DNA from: Planctomycetota bacterium
Lineage (GTDB): Bacteria > Planctomycetota > Phycisphaerae > Sedimentisphaerales > Anaerobacaceae
Assembly: GCA_020351025.1 (NCBI GenBank)
Contig: CP070728.1
Location: 1,293,798-1,342,882 of the forward strand
Direction of reading: 5' to 3'
DNA: 49,085 bases
This document shows positions 1 through 8,798 of this stretch, one piece after another (positions within the stretch are counted from its first letter, which is position 1; each line of letters starts with the position of its first letter). The translations under genes and the position numbers were made by a program. The notes under the pieces were generated by a model, which was given only the letters and a program-made list of their open reading frames with translations, did not search any database and was not told where the DNA came from.

Positions 1-1
1 C

Positions 2-277
2 CCAATATACAATGAAGTAAGCACCATAACGTATACACTGGCTCGCAACTCAGATGTAACTATCGAAATCACCGACCCTGATGGGAGCTATTTCGGAACT
101 TTGCTCGATAACGTATTCCAGACAGCCGGCCCACAACAGGTAGTCTGGAACGGAAAGGATGATACTGGCCGATATGCCACAACCGAAGGTGATTACGCCG
201 TCACCATAACAGCGGCAGACCCCAACCATGCTGAAATCAACACAGAAAGAACCGGTTCAATAATAGCTTGCAGATAG
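2..277 (+). CDS. C-terminal part of a FlgD-Ig-like domain protein (5' end outside window)
   Basis: An open frame enters from the left edge and stops at a TAG at 275-277. The 91 visible residues have the FlgD-type immunoglobulin pattern: a YTLARNSDVTIEITDPDG strand region, then VWNGKDDTGR, then GDYAVTITA. These domains occur in secreted or surface proteins of planctomycetes and related bacteria, often near the C-terminus. The next gene begins 11 bp downstream on the same strand, so this is probably the first visible member of the secreted-protein operon that ends with the RHS gene. What lies N-terminal to this piece cannot be said. Confidence 0.7.
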   Translation, partial: PIYNEVSTITYTLARNSDVTIEITDPDGSYFGTLLDNVFQTAGPQQVVWNGKDDTGRYATTEGDYAVTITAADPNHAEINTERTGSIIACR

Positions 278-288
278 TAGTATTAAAT

Positions 289-1158
289 ATGAGCAAGAAA
301 ACAATAGTTTCCGCTTCAATTGCTATCCTGATTATGGCTGCAGGTTGCCAGGTGCCGACAGGAACGATAGTTTTTTCCCGACTAACCGGAGATTATTGGC
401 AAATTTGGACTATGCAACCTGATGGCAAAGCAACTAAACAGATTACGACATCTCCATCGGATAAACGATACCCGATATGGGCTGAAGATGGCAAAAAAAT
501 ACTGTTTCGGACAAACAACAACAAGGCTTTTATCGTGGATGTAGACTCCCGCGAAGAAAAAAAAATCCTCGAATCGTTTGGCCTTATCGGCAGTCTATCC
601 GAGTCACCTGACGGCAGCAGGGTGGTGTTCGTCCGTTACAAAGATAACTTTAAGGATAGCAGTAACCTTTGGATAAGCACGCCGGGCGCAAAGATGCAGA
701 AGGTTCTTACCAGAGACACAGGTCTGCAATACGACCCTGCCTGGTCACACGATGGGAGAAAAATCGCATATGTCTCAGGGCATGGTTTCCAAACCCATGA
801 GTTATATATGGTGAATCCTGATGGCAAAAATAAATGCAAGATTACCGACAACAAAGCATTGGAAGTGCTCCCAGCATTTTCTCCCGATGGAAACAGTATC
901 GCTTATGTTTCAGACATAACGGACGATTTCGAAATATGGCTAATGGATATCGATGGCAGCAATACCAGACAGATTACTAATAGTTCCGGCATTGATACAA
1001 GGCCCTTCTGGTCCCCGGATGGAGATAAAATTGTGTTTGTTTCAAATCGTAGCGGTCAGCTGCAGTTGTGGATTATGAATAAAGATGGAAGTAGTGCACG
1101 CCAACTCACCAGCGGTGCGCCAAGTATGGACCCTGCATGGAAAAAGGAATCTTTTTAG
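289..1158 (+). CDS. TolB-like beta-propeller lipoprotein (WD40-like/PD40 repeats)
   Basis: The protein has about 289 residues. Starting at ATG 289 gives a short Lys-containing N-terminus, a hydrophobic stretch and a lipobox ending AAGC, so it is predicted to be a lipoprotein. An upstream TTG at 268 would add seven residues before the signal and is less likely. The mature part is built of repeated units of the type PDG(K/S)...I.(F/Y)VS and W-S-P-D-G-D-K-I, as in the TolB C-terminal propeller (PD40 repeats), with about six blades. It lacks an obvious TolB N-terminal domain, so it is probably not the Tol-Pal TolB itself. It lies between two FlgD-Ig proteins and upstream of an RHS protein. I infer a scaffold or binding role on the envelope for that operon; the ligand is unknown. 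Confidence 0.75.
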   Translation: MSKKTIVSASIAILIMAAGCQVPTGTIVFSRLTGDYWQIWTMQPDGKATKQITTSPSDKRYPIWAEDGKKILFRTNNNKAFIVDVDSREEKKILESFGLIGSLSESPDGSRVVFVRYKDNFKDSSNLWISTPGAKMQKVLTRDTGLQYDPAWSHDGRKIAYVSGHGFQTHELYMVNPDGKNKCKITDNKALEVLPAFSPDGNSIAYVSDITDDFEIWLMDIDGSNTRQITNSSGIDTRPFWSPDGDKIVFVSNRSGQLQLWIMNKDGSSARQLTSGAPSMDPAWKKESF

Positions 1159-2276
1159 TGGAAAGTGTGATAAGTTATAAAACCATGACCCTGCTCTTGT
1201 TACACATTCTTGTCGTGTTTCTAATTCCAAATGGTGCCGTGGGACAAAACAAAAAACCGCTTACAATCACAAAAGTGGCACTCGATACCAAAACTTTTGA
1301 CCCTTCAAAGGGCGAAGCCGTTAATTTGAGTTACGAGATTAACAAGCAAACTGATGCAAAGGTGTCCATCTTTGATGTCTTAGGCCAAGAAGTAAAATGT
1401 TTCAACCTCACTGGTCTTGAATCTGGCAGGCACAGTGTAACATGGGATGGTCTTACTGCTAATGGCAAACAGGCCTCTGGAAACGTCTTTTTATATTCTA
1501 TCGAAGCATCTGACGGCCAGAATAAGACCACCTACAACCCCGCTGCAGAAACTGGGGGGGGGCTGGTTAAGCCGTGGGAATTTATCTTTGACAAAAAAAG
1601 CGGCAAAGTCGAATACGTCTTGCCAAAGGCTTGCATGATCAGGCTGCGAGCAGGTTTAAATAATGGCATGATGGCTCGTACGATTTTCGACTGGCAGCCC
1701 CGTCCCGCCGGCAGACATACTTACAAATGGGACGGCAAGGATGAAGCGGGATTGATGAATTTATCAAATCACCCAGAGTTGGACCTTCATTTAAGCTGTT
1801 ATACTCTTCCATCGAACACCATTATTGTAACAGGGCAGATAGTACCTTTGAAATCTTATGGTAAAGACAGCAAAGATAAAACAGCAACCAACAAAGAATC
1901 TGACCCCTGGGCAAGAGCGGGCAAGTATCTCCACTATACGCATAACCCTCGTAACTGCCACGAACCAAGATTTACTGTTAAGTTTCCGAACCGCAAAGAT
2001 ACTAACGAACAGAGCGACCCTACAGTTTCAGGTATAACTCAAATTAGAATCGAGTTGGATAAACGCGACGCCAACTATCTCATAAACAAAAGATTTGAAA
2101 TAATATTATACGTAGACGGAATATATATTTTTGAAATGGAAGAAGGTTCAGCTCCCTTTACCTTCAATTGGAATACCAAAGGTTTAACAAAGGGACCCCA
2201 TATATTAACTGTTAACCTTATGAGTTATGATGGCCATATTGGCGTTGTAAGCCGCAGAATTTTAGTAGAGGAATAA
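1158..2276 (+). CDS. Secreted protein with two FlgD-Ig-like domains and a C-terminal Ig-like domain
   Basis: I choose GTG 1158 because AAGGA lies at 1144-1148 and the codon overlaps the TAG of the previous gene, which suggests translational coupling. ATG 1137 and ATG 1185 are alternatives in the same frame. A hydrophobic signal segment (MTLLLLHILVVFLIP) is followed by a FlgD-Ig domain with VSIFDVLGQEV and VTWDGLTANGK, then a second copy with YKWDGKDEAG. The C-terminal region contains FEIILYVDG and FNWNTKGL, typical of a beta-sandwich that closes many bacterial surface proteins. Codons in the first domain boundary contain a run of nine G (1554-1562), a possible slippage site. The stop is 4 bp from the RHS start, so the two are almost certainly co-transcribed. 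No enzyme motif is visible; the role is inferred to be structural, perhaps presenting or exporting the RHS protein. Confidence 0.7.
   Translation: MESVISYKTMTLLLLHILVVFLIPNGAVGQNKKPLTITKVALDTKTFDPSKGEAVNLSYEINKQTDAKVSIFDVLGQEVKCFNLTGLESGRHSVTWDGLTANGKQASGNVFLYSIEASDGQNKTTYNPAAETGGGLVKPWEFIFDKKSGKVEYVLPKACMIRLRAGLNNGMMARTIFDWQPRPAGRHTYKWDGKDEAGLMNLSNHPELDLHLSCYTLPSNTIIVTGQIVPLKSYGKDSKDKTATNKESDPWARAGKYLHYTHNPRNCHEPRFTVKFPNRKDTNEQSDPTVSGITQIRIELDKRDANYLINKRFEIILYVDGIYIFEMEEGSAPFTFNWNTKGLTKGPHILTVNLMSYDGHIGVVSRRILVEE
1554..1562 (+). repeat. Homopolymeric G9 tract inside a coding sequence
   Basis: Nine consecutive G encode three Gly residues after Glu-Thr between the two FlgD-Ig domains of the surrounding gene. 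Any gain or loss of one or two G shifts the frame and would remove the second half of the protein and perhaps reduce translation of the adjacent RHS gene. Poly-G runs of this size are known slippage sites in surface-antigen genes of other bacteria; variation here is inference. Confidence 0.8.
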
Positions 2277-2280
2277 AAAA

Positions 2281-5200
2281 ATGACCTTAATGAAAATATT
2301 GAACAAGCGCAGTCTGCTGATTGTTGCGATGATACTCGTAAGTAGCTGGCCAAATTTAACTTTTGGGGACTGCTACCATCCTTTTAAGGCCTCGGAGGGT
2401 GTAAGCCCGGGTCTTTGGGACAGCGTTAAGGATTTTTGGGATGGCCTTAAGGATTATATCAAAAACCTAAGCCAAGAGGGGGACCCCGTCCATCTCAGGG
2501 GCGGTGAATACTATTTGGATGCCCAGGACATTTCTGTTCGTGGACGGGCCCTACCTGTTGTCATAAAGCGGCGATACTCCAGCAGAAGTGAATATAACAG
2601 CCGCTTCGGCTATGGCTGGGACATAAACTATAACATCAAGGTCCGCAAACTTCATGACCCCAATACAATTACTTTGCTTAATGGTGAAAATCGCATCCTC
2701 GATTACACACTTGACCCTAATTCTGAGCCTAACGAACCCAGATACCTACCACCAGCGGGTCTTTATAATTATCTGGCCGAGAATCAAAATGGTACATACA
2801 CACTTATCAAAAAAGATAAAACTGAGTTTGATTTTGATATCAATGGGAATCTATCTGCCATCACCGACAGAAACGGCAACAGTATCACCTGCACCTATGA
2901 TGCTAATGGGCTATCGCCCCTAAACGGTTCATCGGAATACTTTGTCGGACAAGACTACGGATTGATAGCAATGGAATACATGCTTAAAACCATCACTGAC
3001 GACCTGGGACGCGAAATTAACTTGACCTATGATGCAAATGGCCTGCTGTCAACTATTACTGACTTTGCAAATAGAACCTGGACTTACACTTACGATTCCA
3101 ACACTAATGATTTACTTACCATAACAAGGCCCAATACGCCCGAGTATCCTTCCGGACTTACAACGACATATACATATGATGATAAACACAACCTTCTAAC
3201 AATTTCCGACGCCAATGGGCAAACCTGGCTCACAAATAATTATGATGCAAACGATAGAGTTGATACACAAATATATGGAGATGGTACCTACACATTTGAT
3301 TATGACTCTGATAGTAATGCAGTCACAGTAACTGACCGCAGAGGATTTAATAGCACAACAGTTCTTAGTGATACCGGTAGCCCATTGAGTTATACAGTAT
3401 ATACCAACAACCTAAGACCAAACGAACCCAACTCCTACACAACAAGCTACGAATACAACTCAAATATAGAAATAACAAGAACCACCTATCCTGTCGGCAA
3501 TTGTATTAATTACACATATGACTCCAATGGCAATGTCTTAAGTATATTCAAACAACCTGACCCAAACACAAATGACCCAAACATCACAGTCACCCACACC
3601 TATGAGCCAAAGTTCAACTTTATAAAAACGATGACAGACCCAAAAGGTAATGTGATTACCTATACCTACGACTATGAGGATGCCAACTATATCACAGAGG
3701 TAGGTAATTTAATGAAAATCACCTATCCTACAGTATCAACGCCCAATGGCAACGCAAGCCCCGTGCTCAGTTTTACATATAATGACTATGGACAGGTAGA
3801 AACCTCTACCGCCCCTGATGGAATAGTAACAAAATACCAGTATTATGACGATGTCAATGATGCCAATAATTATGGCAGACTTTGGAAAGTAATTTCGGAT
3901 TATGGCCAGGACCCTAACTATCTGAATATAACCACCGAGTATAAATATGATATCCTCGGCAGAGTCGTTGAGGCGACCGACCCAAATGGAGCTACAACAC
4001 AGTTCACACACAATAACCTTGACCAGCAAACCAAAACCATTGAACCATCTCCCTACAGTTATGTGACCTATCTTTCGTATAACAAACTCAATAGGCTCTC
4101 TCGACTGGAAAATGAAATCAGCGGCCCAAATCAAATAACAACCTATGCCTACAACATACTGGACAACCTAATCACAACCACCGACCCGTTGGGCTATAGT
4201 ACTACGAACAGCTATGACAATAGCGAAAACCTCTCTGATGTAAACGATGCCGAGAGCAACAAAACACATTCCGATTATGATGGACGAAACCTGCTCTGGA
4301 AAGTTACCGATGCGAAGGGCAACGTGACTGAATACCGATACACACCAAATGGTGATGTCAACGAAATCAAAGACCCTAATGGCGCCATAACCAAGTATGA
4401 GTATGATAGTTTCGACAGACTCATCAAAATTACTTATCCTGATGATACAAATGAGATTTTCGGCTATGATAAAAACTCCAATGTCACAAGCAGGAAAAAC
4501 CGCAAGGGTGAGACGATTTACTACGAATACGATGCGTTGAACCGGTTAGTGGTCAAGAACCAGCCTGGCGAACCGAATATTACATACTTGTACGATATCG
4601 CCAGCCGTGTGGTCGAAGTGAATGATGGCGGAGATGTAACGCAATACTTCTACGATAGAATCGGCCGACTTACGAACGCCAATGACTCCGAAGATAGAAC
4701 CGTCGGCTACGCATATGACGACCGAGGTTTACGAACAAAGCTTATCTATCCGGACAATACCTACATAACGTACAAGTACGATGCTTTATCTCGGCTCAGA
4801 AAGATAATAGATGACAGTAATACAGTACTGGCCGAATATACCTATGATGAACTCTCCAGAAGAACGCTAATCACGCTTGGAAACGACACCAACTCCGTTT
4901 ATGAATACGACATTGCGGACAGACTAAAAAAGCTAACCATTAATTTTAACGATACCAGCAACATAGTCTTCAATTACGAAGATTACGATAAGGTTGGTAA
5001 TCGGCTAAGTGCTAAAAAAGATGATGCAAACACCTATGTATATACCTACGATGAGATATACCAGCTTATCTTCGTGGATTACAACGATGGTAACAGCACA
5101 GGTTACTCATATGATTCCCTGGGCAATAGAATTGATGTTAACGAAAACGGCAATGTAACCAGTTATAGTAAAAATTCCCTGAATCAATACACGTCAGTAG

Positions 5201-6453
5201 GGGGGACCACCTACAGCTACGATGATAATGGAAACCTAATCTTCGATGGCACGAATAGATACTATTACGATTCCGAGAACCGCCTGATTGATGTCAACGA
5301 CGCTAACGACCTTCCTATAGCAACGTACATTTACGACTACGAAGGCAGACGCGTATCTAAAACTGTAGACGGAAATACAATTAAGTATTGTTATGACGCC
5401 GACCAGATAATTGGAGAATATAATGAAAGTGGCGCTTTATTGCGAAAATTCGTTTACGGTCCAGGCATAGACGAACCAATATGCATGATTGACGTCGCCG
5501 ATGGCAACAGTATCTATTATTACCACTTTGATGGCCTCGGAAGCGTTGTCGCTCTCTCCGATGTTAACGGCGTCGTGGCTGAGAGCTATTCTTATGATGT
5601 CTTTGGCTCTCCCACTACAAACAGCAGCGTAGGTAACCCATATCTTTTTGCAAGCCGATGTTATGATAACGAAACCAACCTGTACTATTGCAGAGCAAGA
5701 TATTATAACCCCCATATAGGCAGATTCCTGCAAGCTGAACCGGTAGGCTACAATGATGGCTTAAACCTGTATACATATTGCGGCAATAACCCGCTCAATT
5801 TCGTAGACCCATATGGTCTATGCAAGGAAAAGATACAAAGCGCAATCGTCAACGCTATCCAAGACCTCCGGGAAGGATTCAATCAGCTCCTGGATACACA
5901 TCCTCGTTTAAAAAAGTTTTGGGAAGGTAGGTATTTCGGAACCGGTTTCGGAGAGAAAGCACTTCACCGTTATGTTCATGAGTATCTGGCTGCTGATACT
6001 CAGGCTGGCAAGCTATGGTATGGTACATTGGGAGTTCTTTCTTCGACTTGGCAGCCGGAATCGTGGAGGACCACAGCTCTGGTTCTAGGCCCGACAGCCA
6101 CAAAAATGGCAAAAACAGCAATCACACAGGGAATCGCAAAGGGAAAAATAATATACTCAAACTTCCACATGGTTAAGGAAACTAACCGCCAACTTCAAGA
6201 GTGGTTCCACCACGGGTTTAAGTATAAGACCAAGAATATCATTCACTACGGCATTCGAGAATCAGGAAAGCTCGGTGACCCAGGGGGCAGGCATCTGGGG
6301 CTATTACCCAGCACTGGGAAAAACGCCTTAATTCACCTTTATTGGAACAGAATGTTCTTCTCCTTAGGTAAAGTGAAGTTCACATTGCACCATCTCGAGT
6401 CAATGGCGATTTACACGGTTTACTACGTAACCACTAAAATAAACAGTAATTGA
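2281..6453 (+). CDS. RHS/YD-repeat polymorphic protein with variable C-terminal tail
   Basis: The protein has 1390 residues. An N-terminal signal peptide (about residues 1-30, hydrophobic LLIVAMILVSSW) is followed by a DUF6531-like N-terminal module (about 64-115, DPVHLRGGEYYLDAQDISV and RRYSSRS). About 1000 residues of YD repeats follow (YDANG, YDELSRR, YDSLGNR and similar). The RHS-associated core spans roughly 1080-1180: HFDGLGSVVALSD, YDVFGSP, LYYCRARYYNPHIGRFLQ, and the terminal DPYGL at residues 1176-1180. After it comes a 210-residue tail with no toxin motif I recognise; it contains HYGIRESGKLGDPGGRHLG. In this family the YD shell encloses a C-terminal toxin that is cleaved at the core and exchanged by recombination. 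The signal peptide suggests Sec export rather than type VI delivery. The first in-frame ATG (2281) sits 4 bp after the upstream gene; a second ATG is at 2290. Function as a toxin is inferred from architecture only. Confidence 0.88.
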   Translation: MTLMKILNKRSLLIVAMILVSSWPNLTFGDCYHPFKASEGVSPGLWDSVKDFWDGLKDYIKNLSQEGDPVHLRGGEYYLDAQDISVRGRALPVVIKRRYSSRSEYNSRFGYGWDINYNIKVRKLHDPNTITLLNGENRILDYTLDPNSEPNEPRYLPPAGLYNYLAENQNGTYTLIKKDKTEFDFDINGNLSAITDRNGNSITCTYDANGLSPLNGSSEYFVGQDYGLIAMEYMLKTITDDLGREINLTYDANGLLSTITDFANRTWTYTYDSNTNDLLTITRPNTPEYPSGLTTTYTYDDKHNLLTISDANGQTWLTNNYDANDRVDTQIYGDGTYTFDYDSDSNAVTVTDRRGFNSTTVLSDTGSPLSYTVYTNNLRPNEPNSYTTSYEYNSNIEITRTTYPVGNCINYTYDSNGNVLSIFKQPDPNTNDPNITVTHTYEPKFNFIKTMTDPKGNVITYTYDYEDANYITEVGNLMKITYPTVSTPNGNASPVLSFTYNDYGQVETSTAPDGIVTKYQYYDDVNDANNYGRLWKVISDYGQDPNYLNITTEYKYDILGRVVEATDPNGATTQFTHNNLDQQTKTIEPSPYSYVTYLSYNKLNRLSRLENEISGPNQITTYAYNILDNLITTTDPLGYSTTNSYDNSENLSDVNDAESNKTHSDYDGRNLLWKVTDAKGNVTEYRYTPNGDVNEIKDPNGAITKYEYDSFDRLIKITYPDDTNEIFGYDKNSNVTSRKNRKGETIYYEYDALNRLVVKNQPGEPNITYLYDIASRVVEVNDGGDVTQYFYDRIGRLTNANDSEDRTVGYAYDDRGLRTKLIYPDNTYITYKYDALSRLRKIIDDSNTVLAEYTYDELSRRTLITLGNDTNSVYEYDIADRLKKLTINFNDTSNIVFNYEDYDKVGNRLSAKKDDANTYVYTYDEIYQLIFVDYNDGNSTGYSYDSLGNRIDVNENGNVTSYSKNSLNQYTSVGGTTYSYDDNGNLIFDGTNRYYYDSENRLIDVNDANDLPIATYIYDYEGRRVSKTVDGNTIKYCYDADQIIGEYNESGALLRKFVYGPGIDEPICMIDVADGNSIYYYHFDGLGSVVALSDVNGVVAESYSYDVFGSPTTNSSVGNPYLFASRCYDNETNLYYCRARYYNPHIGRFLQAEPVGYNDGLNLYTYCGNNPLNFVDPYGLCKEKIQSAIVNAIQDLREGFNQLLDTHPRLKKFWEGRYFGTGFGEKALHRYVHEYLAADTQAGKLWYGTLGVLSSTWQPESWRTTALVLGPTATKMAKTAITQGIAKGKIIYSNFHMVKETNRQLQEWFHHGFKYKTKNIIHYGIRESGKLGDPGGRHLGLLPSTGKNALIHLYWNRMFFSLGKVKFTLHHLESMAIYTVYYVTTKINSN

Positions 6454-6984
6454 TTGAGAATTTGATAGTTTCGAAGCCTGTAAAGACATTGAAACATCCC
6501 CCCATATGGACTTGCCGCGCCGATAGTAAAAAACATGATATTTAAGTTCCGATAAATCATATCTTATCCGTCAAATAAGTTGTGCCCACTGTGGAGTGCT
6601 CAGGACAACAGCGAAATTAACATTTAAGTTGCGAGAGGAAAAATCCGATAACAGTCTGTCCAAAGTGAAGAGGTTTGAGTTGTCGGAGCTTTTTCCCAAA
6701 ACCGCACCACAAATTAAGGTGATGATATTGGATAGTAAAAGCAAATGATTACGGAATTACCGACCGCGAGCTAAAGAGTGGCTCCCCTAAGGGTTTTTTT
6801 AGGATTTCTTATCTGTTTCAGAATTAACCTTCTAACAGTAGAAACGTTTTGATAATAAAATATGCAGACTAGGAAAATACCCGCCGGAAAGTAGTCAAAG
6901 GGAGCAATATCTCCTGAGGCTAACGTCGGTTCTCACAGATGTGCTTTCTGCAAATACGAAAATCCTTATTAAGGGTAAAAAATT
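6454..6984. other. 531-bp gap after the RHS gene, no convincing gene
   Basis: No frame here has both a start and family-like content. One stop-bounded frame (about 6540-6748) encodes a peptide with CAHCG and many Lys/Glu residues but has no start codon or ribosome site; it could be a decayed remnant of a replaced toxin or immunity gene, or chance. A weak hairpin with a T-run (CCCCTAAGGG then seven T, about 6783-6800) could be a terminator for the RHS transcript. Such a gap is common downstream of RHS genes that exchange their 3' ends. Confidence 0.4.
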
Positions 6985-7500
6985 ATGAAAATTTTAATTG
7001 TAATCAGCATTATAACAATCCTTATCATACGTTTGATATATGTCGAAAAAAAGAAAAAAAAATTCATTGCTGAATTTTTACCCAAACTAAAAAATCGAGT
7101 AGGCGAAGAAAAATACTCTGAGGCACTTGAAATGCTTTATCAAATACCTGTTAGGCTAATGATAAATAAATTGGGGCCGGAACATAGAAGCGATATAATA
7201 GACTTAAAACTAAAATGTTTAGAAAAATTAAATAAAATACCTGAAGCTGTTGTCTTATTGGCAACATCTATCACCAGCCAATATGACATTGGTTCGTGGC
7301 CAAAAGAGCTTTTAGAGAAATGGATTTCCTTATATAAATCATGCGATCCTATCCCTATTGAAATGTTTTATTTTTGTAGGGAATGTGGCTTAAGCCCCGA
7401 GACTAAAGAATTTCTACAATACATTATTGAAAAAGAAGGTTGTGACCCACCTTTAGGATTTCCTGGTAAAGCAGGCTCAGTAGCTGTTGTACATTTCTGA
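6985..7500 (+). CDS. Small membrane-anchored helical protein of unknown function (candidate RHS immunity or orphan)
   Basis: The protein has 171 residues and I do not recognise it. An N-terminal hydrophobic helix (residues 3-18, ILIVISIITILIIRLI) is followed by a Lys-rich stretch. A helical body with TPR-like spacing follows (SEALEMLYQIP, LKLKCLEKLNKIPEAVVLLA). The C-terminal part has Cys residues in CDPIP, YFCRECGLS and GCDPP. The start ATG has an upstream AAGGG (6972-6976) at 8-9 bp. The gene is visibly richer in A+T than its neighbours, a usual sign of recent transfer. Its place downstream of an RHS protein, on the same strand, would fit an immunity protein, but the 531-bp gap weakens this. 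A TPR-like inner-membrane protein is the neutral description. Confidence 0.55.
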   Translation: MKILIVISIITILIIRLIYVEKKKKKFIAEFLPKLKNRVGEEKYSEALEMLYQIPVRLMINKLGPEHRSDIIDLKLKCLEKLNKIPEAVVLLATSITSQYDIGSWPKELLEKWISLYKSCDPIPIEMFYFCRECGLSPETKEFLQYIIEKEGCDPPLGFPGKAGSVAVVHF

Positions 7501-7688
7501 CGGCAAAAAACTTGAAAACGTAGAAGAATAACCATTTAACAAGGCAATCCAACTGATCTTACTCGTCGCTTCCCGGCTAAGCCTGGCTGCCATACTTGGT
7601 AACCTATAGCTAAAGCTACCACCTAATTTACAATCACTCCATAAACGAATAGAATTTAACTGTAAAGCGAATTTTTTCCCGTAGTAGC

Positions 7689-7717
7689 TTTACAAATTTG
7701 TTGCAGTATGTTATAAA
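7689..7717 (+). promoter_or_regulatory. Sigma-70-type promoter of the metal ABC operon
   Basis: TTTACA (7689-7694) and TATAAA (7712-7717) are separated by 17 bp. The start codon at 7751 follows an AAGGAGGT ribosome site at 7739-7746. I see no clear Fur box or other palindromic operator overlapping it. The 7501-7688 stretch before it holds nothing else I can identify. Confidence 0.6.
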
Positions 7718-7750
7718 ACCCGAAAATTTTACCAGACTAAGGAGGTAGCT

Positions 7751-8776
7751 ATGATAAAGCAAACAGCCCAAATCGTGTTGTGCTCAGTAGTGACATTATC
7801 ATTTGCCTTTGCCGGCTGCAGAGGTAAGGAACCCGTGCAGGAGGTTGTAATCTATACGTCTCTTGATAAGGTTTTCAGCCAACCTATTCTTGAAACCTTC
7901 GAAAAAAAGACCGGTATTAAGGTTCTGGCCGTTTATGATTCTGAGGCAACCAAAACCACCGGCCTGGTTAACCGCCTTATAGCTGAAAAGGCCTCCCCAC
8001 AGGCTGATGTCTTCTGGAACTCTGAGACCGGCAGGACGATTGTCCTGAAACAAAAAGGCATTTTGGCTAAATATATTTCACCCTCCGCCTCAGACATCCC
8101 GCCGCAATTCAAAGACCCAGAAGGTTACTGGACCGGCTTCGCAGCACGTTGCCGGATACTTATATACAATACGGATTTATTAAAAAACGAGGTCTTGCCA
8201 AAATCCATCTTTGAATTAACTCGGCCCAAATGGAAGAGCAAGGTTGCACTTGCCTATCCGCTGTTCGGCACAACTGCCACACACGCAGCCTCGCTCTTTG
8301 CAAATCTTGGTGATGAAAAAGCCAAAAAGTATTTTGAGGCCCTCAAAGCCAATGACGTAATGATTACAGACGGCAATGCCTCTTCCCGAGACCGAGTTGC
8401 CGATGGCACCCTGTCAATAGGTTTCACAGATACCGATGATGCCTTCGTTGCAATCAAACAGGGCAAACCCGTAGATATCATATGGCCCGACAAAGAAAGT
8501 ATCGGCACCTTGCTGATACCAAACACCGTCGCACTCATCAATGGTGGTCCCAACCCCGCAGCAGGTAAGAAACTGATAGATTTTCTTTTAGGCCCGGACG
8601 TAGAGGAAATGCTTGCACATTCTGACTCAGGCCAGATACCTTTAAGAGTTTTTATTAAACACCCCGCTCATGTGCCGACGCTTGACAAAATAAAGGCTAT
8701 GAAGGTAGACTACGAAAAAATAGCTGAGTTGATGGAACCAAGTGGCAAATTTCTACAGAAGTTATTCATCAGATAG
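7751..8776 (+). CDS. Fe(III)-type ABC transporter substrate-binding lipoprotein
   Basis: The protein has 341 residues. An N-terminal signal ends in FAFAGC, a lipobox, so the protein is predicted to be a lipoprotein facing the periplasm. The mature sequence begins VVIYTSLDKVFSQPILETFEKKTGIKV and continues with ADVFWNSE and YWTGFAARCRILIYN, the pattern of the FbpA/FutA/AfuA family of type 2 periplasmic binding proteins (Fe3+, and in relatives thiamine or other ligands). Length is normal. A strong AAGGAGG precedes the ATG. It is the first gene of a five-gene run with permease, ChrB-like protein, porin and ATPase, each within about 50 bp of the next. Iron is the default substrate; the ChrB-like partner leaves other metals or oxyanions open. 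Confidence 0.85.
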   Translation: MIKQTAQIVLCSVVTLSFAFAGCRGKEPVQEVVIYTSLDKVFSQPILETFEKKTGIKVLAVYDSEATKTTGLVNRLIAEKASPQADVFWNSETGRTIVLKQKGILAKYISPSASDIPPQFKDPEGYWTGFAARCRILIYNTDLLKNEVLPKSIFELTRPKWKSKVALAYPLFGTTATHAASLFANLGDEKAKKYFEALKANDVMITDGNASSRDRVADGTLSIGFTDTDDAFVAIKQGKPVDIIWPDKESIGTLLIPNTVALINGGPNPAAGKKLIDFLLGPDVEEMLAHSDSGQIPLRVFIKHPAHVPTLDKIKAMKVDYEKIAELMEPSGKFLQKLFIR

Positions 8777-8798
8777 CAGCAGACTTAGAGAGGTATCA

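Noticed and set aside
6540-6748. Stop-bounded frame with a CAHCG motif after the RHS gene
   Set aside because: No start codon or ribosome site, and its length is within chance; mentioned only in the gap description.
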